Assembly: GCA_001931905.2 (NCBI GenBank)
Contig: MSJI02000852.1
Location: forward strand, 1 to 37,260
Origin: Cladosporium sp. IMV 00045
Lineage: Eukaryota > Ascomycota > Dothideomycetes > Cladosporiales > Cladosporiaceae
DNA: 37,260 bases
Direction of reading: 5' to 3'
Shown here piece after piece: positions 28,695 through 37,260 of this stretch (positions are counted from its first letter, which is position 1; every line of letters starts with the position of its first letter). Both the position numbers and the translations under genes were made by a program. The notes beneath the pieces are model-generated. The model saw only the letters and a program-made list of their open reading frames with translations, did not search any database and was not told where the DNA came from.

Positions 28695-30263
28695 TCACGC
28701 AACACTCCTATCCTTGACCGGCCTCACCCAACTCCCCCTCCCCCCCCCCTTCCTCACCCCAACCACACAAAGCCCCACCGCACAACCCGCACACGCCACC
28801 CCCAAGCAACAAAACGGCAACCCAACCGCCACACCCCCAACTTGCAACCCCCGATTAAACAACCCCGCGAGCAAAGGCGCCCCCAGCATCCCTCCCAGCG
28901 TGTCGACCGCGCTGACGAAACCGTACAACCTCGCCACATCGCGCGCCGGCACCAGCGGCGTGAGAAAGCTGCGGATCAGGAACATGCTGCCGTACCCGAG
29001 GGCCATGACGCTCATGCCCGTAGCTGCCAAGGCGGGTGTGGGCGCGAGGCCGAAGAGAAGGAGGCCCAGCGCCCAACAGGCCATGGAGGCGCGGGAGAGG
29101 TAGAGATCTGAGCACGGGTGGGAGAGGTTGTGGGTGCGGCGGAGGAGGTGGGAGAGGTAGGGGAGAAGGAGGAAGAAGAGGAGGATGTTGGCGAGCGCGC
29201 GGAGGGTGAGGCGCGTTGTTGCGCTGGAGAGGGGGAGGTTGTAGCGCGTGCTGATGTATTGCAGTTGGAGGGGGGTGGAGTCGGCGATGGGAAGGTGGAT
29301 GAGGAAGGTTGTTGTGAGGGCGGAGATGCGCCAGTCGGATGTGAAGGGTTTGATAGTGTGCTGCCATTGTTGCTTTAGGGTGAGGGGTGGGATGGGGTCT
29401 GTAGGGGTGTCTCCCGACTCTCTCGTTGGAGTTGATGGGGCTAAACGTGGGGATTGACGACAGTTCAAGGTCTCGGGCATGGATAGGATTACCAACATGG
29501 AAGAGGCGTGCAACAACGTCCCGGCCAGACTCGGGATCCAAGGCGAGTACAGCATGAGCCATGCAGAGAGCAAAGGCATGAACACGCTCGCCAGGAGATT
29601 GACACCACCAATGCGGAGGAATAGCTTCGATCTGCCTTCTTCAGGCGTGACATCAGCGACGATGACGAAAAACAGAGCAGACACCACGGGCGACGAGCCC
29701 GCCATGAGACCGTGGAGAGAGGATGCCCAGACCCATCGAATGTCGAAAGTTTGCCAGAACCAGTACACGGTCTGTATCCATACCGATCTCAGCACGAACG
29801 ACAAAGCTCCAAGGAACAGCAGTGGTTTTCGTCCGTATTTATCTGCGGCCCAGCCGAAGGGCAGAGCTAGGAGAAGACTGGGTCCACCGTCGAAGAATGT
29901 CTGATATCCGCGGAGAGAGGAGAGTTGGCTCTGCACGTCTTCGATCTTGCAGAGACTCTCTGTCACGCCCCCAATGGCGCTGGGGCCGACGTGAGCTCTC
30001 TCGGCGAGTAAAGTCCCTGGGTCTGTGACTTCGTAATGTCGGTAGCAGAGAATTGCTTCGGCGATCCGGGCCTGGGGTGGTTGGGCGATTTCATCTCCGC
30101 ATTGGATGAGCACTAGGACGATGCAGAGCAGAAGGATGACATTGACGTCTTTGGATTTTGGATTTGGTGTTGATTTGAGGTCGCATTGCCGGTTGCGGGA
30201 TGAATCAGTAATTAAGGGAGTGTGTTCGTGGATAGATTCTGATGATCCAAGACGTTTCGTCAT
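28695..30263 (-). CDS. MFS transporter, 522 aa, probable efflux type
   Basis: Intronless, ATG at 30263 (MTKRLGSSESIHEHTPLITD); the open frame begins at TTG nine codons upstream. A polar N-terminus of about 38 residues precedes TM1 (VNVILLLCIVLVLIQCGDEI). The next loop is unusually long (about 70 residues: PQARIAEAILCYRHY and on). The loop between TM2 and TM3 carries the MFS signature GWAADKYGRKPLLFLG. About 12 membrane segments can be counted in two halves, separated by a Pro/Thr-rich loop (SPRLAPSTPTRESGDTPTDP). It matches a large group of fungal MFS proteins with the EIAQPPQARI loop, whose substrates are mostly unknown. It is convergent with ARG8, 209 bp away. Confidence 0.9.
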   Translation of the reverse strand: MTKRLGSSESIHEHTPLITDSSRNRQCDLKSTPNPKSKDVNVILLLCIVLVLIQCGDEIAQPPQARIAEAILCYRHYEVTDPGTLLAERAHVGPSAIGGVTESLCKIEDVQSQLSSLRGYQTFFDGGPSLLLALPFGWAADKYGRKPLLFLGALSFVLRSVWIQTVYWFWQTFDIRWVWASSLHGLMAGSSPVVSALFFVIVADVTPEEGRSKLFLRIGGVNLLASVFMPLLSAWLMLYSPWIPSLAGTLLHASSMLVILSMPETLNCRQSPRLAPSTPTRESGDTPTDPIPPLTLKQQWQHTIKPFTSDWRISALTTTFLIHLPIADSTPLQLQYISTRYNLPLSSATTRLTLRALANILLFFLLLPYLSHLLRRTHNLSHPCSDLYLSRASMACWALGLLLFGLAPTPALAATGMSVMALGYGSMFLIRSFLTPLVPARDVARLYGFVSAVDTLGGMLGAPLLAGLFNRGLQVGGVAVGLPFCCLGVACAGCAVGLCVVGVRKGGGRGSWVRPVKDRSVA

Positions 30264-32163
30264 GGCTTCTGAACGAGATCGCAAGAACAAGCATGCGTTT
30301 TATCTATTCTGGACGTGTTGTGATATTAGAGACATTAAAGAGTAGCGAAAATAAACAGCTCGTATGCGAAAGTAAAATGAGGAATAAGGTACAGCATGCA
30401 TTGGCACCAACCTCTTGTTCAATGCGTCTTTTATCTCTAATATGGGATGACAGAAAACAGGTGCCTGCTACTGTATACCGAACTCCGCTGGGTCGCCGGA
30501 TTCCATGTACATGTACGGAATTCATCGAGCGCGCTGACGTCTTTAATCGATCAGTCGGCACTCAAGTGAGAAGAAGCAATGTGTGTAATGATAAGAGCAG
30601 TTACAATCACCACCGCGAGATGACCCTATGAAATCTTTCAGCGTGCATGGTCTGGCAGATTGATGAGTAGTTGTGCGATTAGGTAGGCATGCGATTGTAC
30701 TCCGAGCGAGAGACGGAGACAGCCAACACCGAGGCTAGGAATTTCCGATGCATAGTTGTGTATGGTATAGCAACAACGAACATTTCACTGACAGACTGTT
30801 CACTCTAACAACCAATCAGTATTTGACGAAGAAAGTAAGGCAATAATTAGAATACATTTACCGTCAGTCCTGCATCGATGCGATGTAGTGGACATGATAG
30901 ATCGAAATTATCCAGACCCTCTTGAAGCTGGGGCGCCACCATCTCGGTTGGAGAGTCCTGCCGAAGCAAAAACCGCTGTTCATGGGTTTTCCCCTGGTGC
31001 TACTGTGATTGTTGATATCGGTAATGCGTACGAACATGTCTATAGGACCTGGTAAAAACGACGAACAGACAATGCAAAGGCCGCGGTGCGTCCGAGCACA
31101 ATGGTATACTTTCAGCCCTACGGCCTTGCTCGCTGTACCAAAACCAACGATTGGTCGCAATCACGAGACCTCCAGAGTGGATAATAATAACGCCGGAGCG
31201 AAAGGAAATCACACTCGGTGCGAAGACGGCGGCTTCGCGGTGTCCCATTGAAGGAATTCACTAGTATCTTGCTTTTTCTCGTCCCCTTTCCTACCTTAAG
31301 GTACGCTTCGGAGCTTTTATTGGGAGGCATTGAGTAAGGCTGTGAATGTATCAAAAGAGGATCACGTTTCAGTTCGCCATTCTGACCATTGGCCGGACCG
31401 CGGTGCTGGGTCGTCCATTTGATCTACGTTGGGTAGTTTAGTGGTTTTGCAAAGAACAGGTCTGGCAACGTGCACCGGATGCGGTGGAGATTGCGATCGA
31501 CAGAGAGATATACGCTAACCCTTTTCAGAGCGAGCGATGACGACGGTTTGGTGCTCGGTTAAGGGACGGACTAGAGCTTCATGTTGCTCTAAGCCTTACG
31601 GGCGAGGGAAGCAGCAACAGGGTGTTTGTTGATGCGAGGTAGCTGCTGTAGGTATAGATAGAGAAGAATTTACTTGCCACGTCCCCTAGATGACAGCTGT
31701 ACAGTCTCAGATAGAGATAAAATCCCGCGCATCCACTTACTCACATACACTACACCTGCAATACGCGCGCGCACTTGTGCATTGGCGGCTGACGTCTGTG
31801 AGACTCGTCGAGCTTGCTTGCGCCCGCCTTGGAAAGCTGCAGCTAGGACCATCACAGACCACCCATTCGTCAACCTGCTCGCTGGGCTGAGCACACATCG
31901 CCCGCCTCGTCCTCCAACTCTCCTCCTCCCCTTCTTCCCACTTCATCCACTCTCTGTCCCTCTTTCTCCCCCGCCAACCTCACTTCCATTCTATAGCACA
32001 TTGACGGCTAGCCTGTCTCGAAGCCCTCGCATGAGTCGCTAGCTGCGTCGCTCTTCGCTGCCTCGGCTTATCTGAGTCTCCTACTTCGCGGCATTGATCG
32101 TCGCCATCTTCACTTCTATACCCACCTCCTGTCAAGCTGTCCTACCACGTTGCATCCGCCAGC
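30264..32163. other. Divergent intergenic region, about 1.9 kb
   Basis: This lies between the starts of the MFS transporter (minus) and tricalbin (plus) and must hold both promoters. Short frames at 30242-31360 show no domains or signal peptides. The right end is strongly pyrimidine-rich. An A-box-like TAGTTTAGTGG at 31435 lacks a partner B box, so no tRNA is called. Confidence 0.55.
31901..31990 (+). promoter_or_regulatory. CT-rich tract upstream of tricalbin
   Basis: About 90 nt composed almost only of C and T (for example CTCCTCCTCCCCTTCTTCCC), 175-265 nt before the tricalbin ATG. CT tracts of this kind mark transcription start regions in many filamentous fungal genes. Confidence 0.5.
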
Positions 32164-35100
32164 ATGCTCGACGGCACTGCTGGGCGGGACGCCGAGCTCA
32201 AGCAGCAGGGAGTCGTCGAGGCTGCCCGTGACCCCAACACCGATATCGACGCTGAGCAGGCCGAGCAGGCCTTGCTGAACCAATCCAGGGCAGCCGGTGC
32301 CGCTGCTTTCACTTTTGACCCCGATGCCTCTGCAGAGGAGAAAGCTCGCCTGATCAAAGAGAGGAACGAGGCTGTTGGACGCCCGCACCGCAAACATGTC
32401 ACAGCCGCGCTCGTCAGTGACCAAGACGATGGACAGACAGCTGGCTACGATCTGCCCGAGCCCTCCAAACAAGGGGCACTTCCTGTTTCTGGATCCGAGA
32501 ACGAAAATGTCATGGACGAGAAGCAAGCCAAAGAGGAGGAATTCTCGAGAGTTGGCTGGGCACCGCGCTTTGGCAACCCCGCCGACCACGATGAAGAGGG
32601 CACTCTTTTGGATCACCAAGACTTCGTTGAAGGCAAGCTGAGCGACAAGCTCTTCGGCGATTGGTACCACAACACCGGTGTAATCATTTTCGCCTGTCTC
32701 ATGTCCTGGACCATCGCTGTTCTCGGTGGAGGTCTGGGCTGGGTATTCCTCGTCATGGCCGTGTGTGGCACGTACTACCGCACTTCGCTGCGACGGGTAA
32801 GGCGCAACTTCAGAGACGACATCCAGCGCGAAATGGCAAAGACCCGCCTTGAGACCGATCACGAATCTCTGGAATGGATCAACAGCTTCCTTGTCAAATT
32901 CTGGCCCATCTATGCGCCGGTGCTCTGCAGCACAATCATTTCCTCAGTCGATCAAGTGCTCAGCACTTCCACTCCGCCATTCCTCGACAGCATGCGTATG
33001 AAATTCTTCACCCTTGGAACCAAGCCTCCGCGTCTCGAGCACGTCAAAACCTACCCCAAAGCCGAGGACGACACCGTCCTCATGGACTGGAAGTTCAGCT
33101 TCACTCCCAATGACGTCGCCGATTTGACATCCCGCCAGATCAAGAACAAGGTCAACCCCAAGGTCGTCTTGGAAATTCGTGTGGGTAAAGCTATGATCTC
33201 AAAGGGACTGGACATCATTGTCGAAGATATGGCGTGCAGTGGAATTATGAGAGTCAAGATGAAGCTTCAGCTCCCTTTCCCGCATATCGACAGGGTCGAA
33301 ATTTGTTTCCTCGAGCGACCTGTCTTTGACTACGCTTGCAAGCCTATCGGAGGTGAGACGTTCGGATTCGACATCAACTTCATGCCCGGCTTGGAGAGCT
33401 TCATCCAGGAGCAAATTCATGCCAACCTTGCCCCCATGATGTACGCGCCAAATGTCTTCCCGATCGAAGTCGCCAAGATGTTGTCCGGCAACCCAGTAGA
33501 CCAGGCCATTGGCGTCCTTTCACTCACGTTCCACGGTGCCCAAGGATTGAAGAACACCGACAAATTCTCTGGCACTCCCGACCCTTACGCAACTGTCAGT
33601 ATCAACAACCGCGACATTCTTGGCAAGACGAAGACCGTGCATGAAAATGCAAACCCCAGGTGGAACGAGACTGTCAACGTCATTCTTACCAGCTTGAGAG
33701 AGCCTCTTACACTTCACGTCTACGACTACAACGACTACCGTAAAGATAAAGAGCTCGGAGTCTGTACATTCAATCTGGAGCAACTTGAGACCGAGAGCGA
33801 TCATGAAAACCTGCGTCTGGAGGTTATTGCGGGCGGCAGGCCGCGTGGTATTGTCGAATGTGACATTCGCTTCTTCCCTGTCCTGGAAGGCCAGAAATCG
33901 GCAGACGGTACGATCGAGCCACCACCTGAGTCATCCACCGGTATCGCCAAGTTCGAGGTAGAGCAAGCCAAGGATCTCGACGGCACCAAGTCGCTTATCG
34001 GACAACTCAACCCTTACGCTGTTCTGCTGCTCAATGGCAAGGAGGTTCAGATCTCGAAGAAACTCAAGCGCACCAACAACCCCATCTGGCCTGATGCTAG
34101 CAAAGAGCTCCTTATCACTGACCGTAAGAAGGCCAAGCTTGGCCTGGTGCTGAAGGACGACAGAGATCTGGCGGCTGATCCTGTGATCGGTACTTACCAG
34201 ATCAAGCTTGACGACATGCTCGAATTGATGAACAAGGGCCAAGAATGGTACAACCTTGCAGGCGTCAAGAGTGGCCGTGCAAAGATGAGGCTTCAGTGGA
34301 AGCCCGTTGCCTTGAAGGGCGCGCTCGGAGGGTCTGGCGGATACGTTACGCCCATCGGTGTCATGCGTATTCACTTCATGTCCGGTAAAGATTTGAAGAA
34401 CCTCGACACTGTTGGCAAGTCCGATCCATATGCGCGCGTCAACCTTTCTGGCATCCAGAAGCGCAGAACACCAACCTGGAAGAACAACCTTAACCCTGAT
34501 TGGGATGAGATCTTCTACATTCCCATGCATTCATCCAGAGAGAAGATCACTCTCGAGGTCATGGATGAGGAGAACGTTGGAAGTGACCGTTCTATGGGTA
34601 AAGTTGATCTCGCGGCCAGCGACTACATCGAGCAGGGCGAAGATGGCGAGTACCTTATCCACGACACCAAGGACGAAGTACTCACTCGCCAACTGCGTAT
34701 CGGCAACAATTCACCGAAGGGCACCATCCAGTTCACCTGTGCATTTTACCCCACCATCCCTACAATTGACCCAGAAGATGAAGACGAAGAGGACGTCAAG
34801 GGCAAGACAAGCATGGATGGTGTCCGTAAAAGCATCGAGTCCAATGGAAACGTTGGACGGGAGCGTAGCAACACTACGGGTACCGTCAGCACTACTGGGA
34901 GCAAGAACGGCGAGCGTGAGATGCAAAAGGCACTCGCGGCCGGTGAGAAGGAGCAGGTCGAGGCTGATGAGGTGCGCGAGAAGGTCGTACCTAAAATGCG
35001 CGTCACTGAGGAGAATCTCGTGCAATATGGTAAGAATTTTTGTCATCAGTTGTTCAATACATTAGCTAATGATTTCACAGAGTCCGGTATCTTGATCTTC

Positions 35101-36756
35101 AAGATTATCGAAGGCGAGTTCGCCCAGGCTCACCAGAACTGCCATCTTGAGGTCGTAATGGACGACCACCTGTTCCCGCAATACACATCTGCCAAGACCC
35201 GTTCCCGCCATCACGTCTTCAACGAAACCAGCGACGCGACGATCCGCGAGCTCGACCTTTCTCAGATTACTCTTCGCCTTGTCTCTGAGATTGATCACGA
35301 AGGCAAGGACGGAGAGAAATACGTTGAGGCCAAATTGACCGGAAACATGCTGGATGTACTCAAGCGTGGCCTTTACACTCCTACTCAGTACACACTCAAG
35401 GGTACTGGAAATGGCAACGGCGGCGCCGAGAGCAAGATCACCGTCAGCCTGCGCTACATTCCTCTGCGCATGCAGCTTGACCCCAGCGAGAGCTTCAACA
35501 ATGCCGGTACTCTTCGCGTTGAAGTCCTCGACGCCGCCGACCTCCCAGCAGCAGACCGCAATGGCTTCTCAGATCCCTACTGCAAATTCAAGCTCGGCGA
35601 GGAGCAAGTCTACAAGACCAAGATCCAGAAGAAAACACTCCACCCGGCCTGGAATGAGTTCTTCGAGACTCCCATCCGCAGCCGCACCGCCGCCAAGTTC
35701 AAGGTTGACGTCTACGACTGGGACTTTGGCGAGAAAGCCGACTACCTCGGTGGTGCCGACATTGATCTCAACGTCCTCGAGCCCTTCCAGGGCCAAGAGA
35801 TCAGTCTTCCCCTTGACGGCAAGAGTGGCGCGATCCGCCTCAAGTTGCTGTTCAAGCCTTCCTACGTCACTCGATCACGCCAGGGCTCTTCGACATTCTC
35901 TGGCACTTTCAGCGTGCCCGGCAAGGTCGTCGGTGCCCCAGTGAAGGGGGTCGGTAAAGGCGCAGTCTTCGTCGGCGGCAACGTCGCCAAAGGCGCTAAC
36001 TTCCTCACCCGTGGCTTCAAGCGCAGAACTGCCAGCCATACCGTCAGCGAAGAAAACGGCGGCGTCCCTGAAATCCGCGCCACCAGCATGGACGTCCCCG
36101 ACACCCCCACCAGCCCCAACGGCAAGCTCTCCACCGACGTCTCCGCCCCGCGCGACTCGACGACATCTCACCAGCGCCAGCGCAGCATGGGCGCCTCCTC
36201 GCACGCACCCGCCGGCGAGACCGGCACCGCGTCCATCACCGTCATCTCCGCCAGCGGCTTCGAAGACGACACCAAGCTGGAAGTACGCATCATGCACGAA
36301 GTCCCCGGCAAAGGCCACGCGAGCCAAGTCATCCGCACGAAAACCATCAAAGCCAAATCCGGCGAAGCCGTCTGGGGCGAAGAGGACGTCAAACGCCTCC
36401 CCTGCTCCGCGAGCGACTGGTTCAAGTGCGTCGTCAAGGAGAACAAAACTTTCGGCTCCGACGACCTCGGCGAAGCCTCCTTTTTCCTCGACGATCAGGG
36501 CACAGGCGGCGCGCCGAAGGAAGTCAAGATCGGCGACAAGGGCGTCGTCACTTTGCGCGCGACTTTCAAGGCCGCTGACGCGGGCAGCGTCATGACGAGC
36601 TCCGCGCCCGGCTCTGCTGCCGGCCCTGGCACTGCCAACTCGACCGGCACGCCTTCGCTCGAAGCCCCGCACAGTCCCAAAGGCAAAGGCGGTTTGGGAC
36701 GTTTCGTGAGCAAGAGAGATCGCAGCGTGACTCCTTCGACCGCGCCGGCGAATTAG
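32164..36756 (+). CDS. Tricalbin (extended synaptotagmin-like ER-PM tether)
   Basis: Two exons, 32164-35029 and 35081-36756. The 51-nt intron (GTAAGA...TTTCACAG, branch-like GCTAAT) is in frame and stop-free. The spliced product is 1513 aa, close to yeast Tcb1-3 (about 1180-1545 aa). Order: cytosolic N-terminus; hydrophobic hairpin at about 172-202 (IIFACLMSWTIAVLGGGLGW); SMP lipid-transfer domain at about 235-445; C2A (about 450-560, GLKNTDKFSGTPDPYATVSI); C2B (about 590-700), which has Asn where the first loop usually has Asp (QLNPYAVLL), so it may not bind calcium; C2C (about 730-845, GKSDPYARV); linker; C2D (about 1096-1215) with a full acidic set (NGFSDPYCKF, YDWDFGEKADYLGG); a divergent C2-like segment (about 1337-1450). 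Tricalbins tether the ER to the plasma membrane and move lipids. Splicing restores VQYESGILIFKIIEG, which fits the family better than the unspliced reading. Confidence 0.95.
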   Translation: MLDGTAGRDAELKQQGVVEAARDPNTDIDAEQAEQALLNQSRAAGAAAFTFDPDASAEEKARLIKERNEAVGRPHRKHVTAALVSDQDDGQTAGYDLPEPSKQGALPVSGSENENVMDEKQAKEEEFSRVGWAPRFGNPADHDEEGTLLDHQDFVEGKLSDKLFGDWYHNTGVIIFACLMSWTIAVLGGGLGWVFLVMAVCGTYYRTSLRRVRRNFRDDIQREMAKTRLETDHESLEWINSFLVKFWPIYAPVLCSTIISSVDQVLSTSTPPFLDSMRMKFFTLGTKPPRLEHVKTYPKAEDDTVLMDWKFSFTPNDVADLTSRQIKNKVNPKVVLEIRVGKAMISKGLDIIVEDMACSGIMRVKMKLQLPFPHIDRVEICFLERPVFDYACKPIGGETFGFDINFMPGLESFIQEQIHANLAPMMYAPNVFPIEVAKMLSGNPVDQAIGVLSLTFHGAQGLKNTDKFSGTPDPYATVSINNRDILGKTKTVHENANPRWNETVNVILTSLREPLTLHVYDYNDYRKDKELGVCTFNLEQLETESDHENLRLEVIAGGRPRGIVECDIRFFPVLEGQKSADGTIEPPPESSTGIAKFEVEQAKDLDGTKSLIGQLNPYAVLLLNGKEVQISKKLKRTNNPIWPDASKELLITDRKKAKLGLVLKDDRDLAADPVIGTYQIKLDDMLELMNKGQEWYNLAGVKSGRAKMRLQWKPVALKGALGGSGGYVTPIGVMRIHFMSGKDLKNLDTVGKSDPYARVNLSGIQKRRTPTWKNNLNPDWDEIFYIPMHSSREKITLEVMDEENVGSDRSMGKVDLAASDYIEQGEDGEYLIHDTKDEVLTRQLRIGNNSPKGTIQFTCAFYPTIPTIDPEDEDEEDVKGKTSMDGVRKSIESNGNVGRERSNTTGTVSTTGSKNGEREMQKALAAGEKEQVEADEVREKVVPKMRVTEENLVQYGKNFCHQLFNTLANDFTESGILIFKIIEGEFAQAHQNCHLEVVMDDHLFPQYTSAKTRSRHHVFNETSDATIRELDLSQITLRLVSEIDHEGKDGEKYVEAKLTGNMLDVLKRGLYTPTQYTLKGTGNGNGGAESKITVSLRYIPLRMQLDPSESFNNAGTLRVEVLDAADLPAADRNGFSDPYCKFKLGEEQVYKTKIQKKTLHPAWNEFFETPIRSRTAAKFKVDVYDWDFGEKADYLGGADIDLNVLEPFQGQEISLPLDGKSGAIRLKLLFKPSYVTRSRQGSSTFSGTFSVPGKVVGAPVKGVGKGAVFVGGNVAKGANFLTRGFKRRTASHTVSEENGGVPEIRATSMDVPDTPTSPNGKLSTDVSAPRDSTTSHQRQRSMGASSHAPAGETGTASITVISASGFEDDTKLEVRIMHEVPGKGHASQVIRTKTIKAKSGEAVWGEEDVKRLPCSASDWFKCVVKENKTFGSDDLGEASFFLDDQGTGGAPKEVKIGDKGVVTLRATFKAADAGSVMTSSAPGSAAGPGTANSTGTPSLEAPHSPKGKGGLGRFVSKRDRSVTPSTAPAN

Positions 36757-37260
36757 GAACGGCTGGAGCGGAGGGACAGTTTGAGGGGAGCGGTTAGGAG
36801 GGGTAGTTTGGTGATTGCGAAGAAGGGAGCGGGAGCGCTGAGGAGGAGTAGTGCGGGCAGTGTTGGGTTGATGCACGCTGGTGGTGTTTGAGGGTGAAGA
36901 AGGATGGTGAGGTGAGGTGTGTTTTGGATTGATGGGAGGTGGTTGTCGTCTTTCCTCTCCTTTATTTCGTGTCTGTTTCTCCTTTTTCTTTTCTTTGTGT
37001 CGATGTTGACGTAGCCTTCTTGCCAATTGGCCTACCTTTTTCTTTCCTTTTTTTTCTTTTTCGGAGGTTTATATCAAGGGGGCAGAGAGGGAGGATTGGA
37101 ATGGGGAAACGGGCGTTGACTTTCTAGAGATACCAAAAATTACCTTGCTTGTATGGAAATTTTACAGATCAATCGCACTCTTACGGTGAATCTTCCATTG
37201 GATCGGTCTGCTCTTCTTGTTTCTTTCTTGTCTTTTTTTTTATTTTTTATTTTTTTTTTT
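36757..37260. other. 3' flank of tricalbin, ends in T-rich tract
   Basis: 504 bp after the tricalbin stop. The first about 130 bp still read as Ser/Gly-rich in other frames but contain no gene. The rest becomes T-rich and is probably 3' UTR and terminator region. Confidence 0.5.
37231..37260. repeat. T-rich low-complexity tract at window edge
   Basis: Nearly pure T with single A interruptions up to the last base. It continues beyond the window. Confidence 0.9.

Noticed and set aside
31434..31510. tRNA-like A box (TAGTTTAGTGG)
   Set aside because: No matching B box (GGTTCGANTCC) at the right distance and no acceptor stem could be paired.
35875..37026. 383-codon minus-strand frame over the tricalbin 3' end
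   Set aside because: Low-complexity Ala/Gly/Asp product typical of a reverse-strand shadow; the sense strand is clearly tricalbin.

Overview
This window is nuclear DNA of a filamentous ascomycete (Pezizomycotina). A Dothideomycete is my best guess, but class level is inference. The evidence is single genes on both strands, short 49-100 nt GT-AG introns often with CTAAC-like branch points, CT-rich tracts before start codons, AATAAA-type 3' signals and typical fungal proteins. I saw no rRNA, convincing tRNA, CRISPR, phage or intact transposon. The window appears to be ordinary chromosomal gene space, not a mobile island. Starts were re-chosen at ATG codons, because several long frames open at TTG or GTG.

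Layout. 139-900 (-): acidic conserved fungal protein. 901-4398: long gene-poor stretch. 4399-5010 (-): Got1 Golgi transport protein, three exons. 5529-7504 (-): FGGY carbohydrate kinase of the D-ribulokinase type, three exons, divergent from 8250-8884 (+), an EMC10-like ER membrane complex subunit. 10680-11321 (+): orphan protein. 11636-12826 (-): predicted secreted GPI-anchored protein, three exons. 13151-13360 (-): small Cys-containing candidate secreted protein. 13518-13949 (-): C-terminal relic of a FAD-linked oxidase. 14569-15609 (+): secreted DUF1996 protein.

16079-18549 (-): 805-aa disordered protein of unknown role, divergent from 19514-21841 (+), a BTB/POZ protein. 23138-24627 (+): monocarboxylate-type MFS transporter. 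25176-25397 (+): 73-aa membrane microprotein. 25509-26474 (-): arylamine N-acetyltransferase, divergent from 26968-28485 (+), mitochondrial acetylornithine aminotransferase (ARG8). The ARG8/NAT gap carries a perfect Gcn4/CPC1-type site. 28695-30263 (-): second MFS transporter. 32164-36756 (+): tricalbin, an ER-plasma membrane tether with an SMP domain and several C2 domains.

The genes do not form one pathway. ER and secretory functions recur (Got1, EMC10, tricalbin, two secreted proteins), but I read that as coincidence. The most interesting signals concern RNA processing. The EMC10 intron has no in-frame stop, and its retention would replace the membrane anchor. The tricalbin intron is 51 nt, in frame and stop-free. 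A plausible unannotated 3' intron in the BTB gene would join on an in-frame array of three 15-nt repeats. I found no clear previously undescribed multi-gene system.
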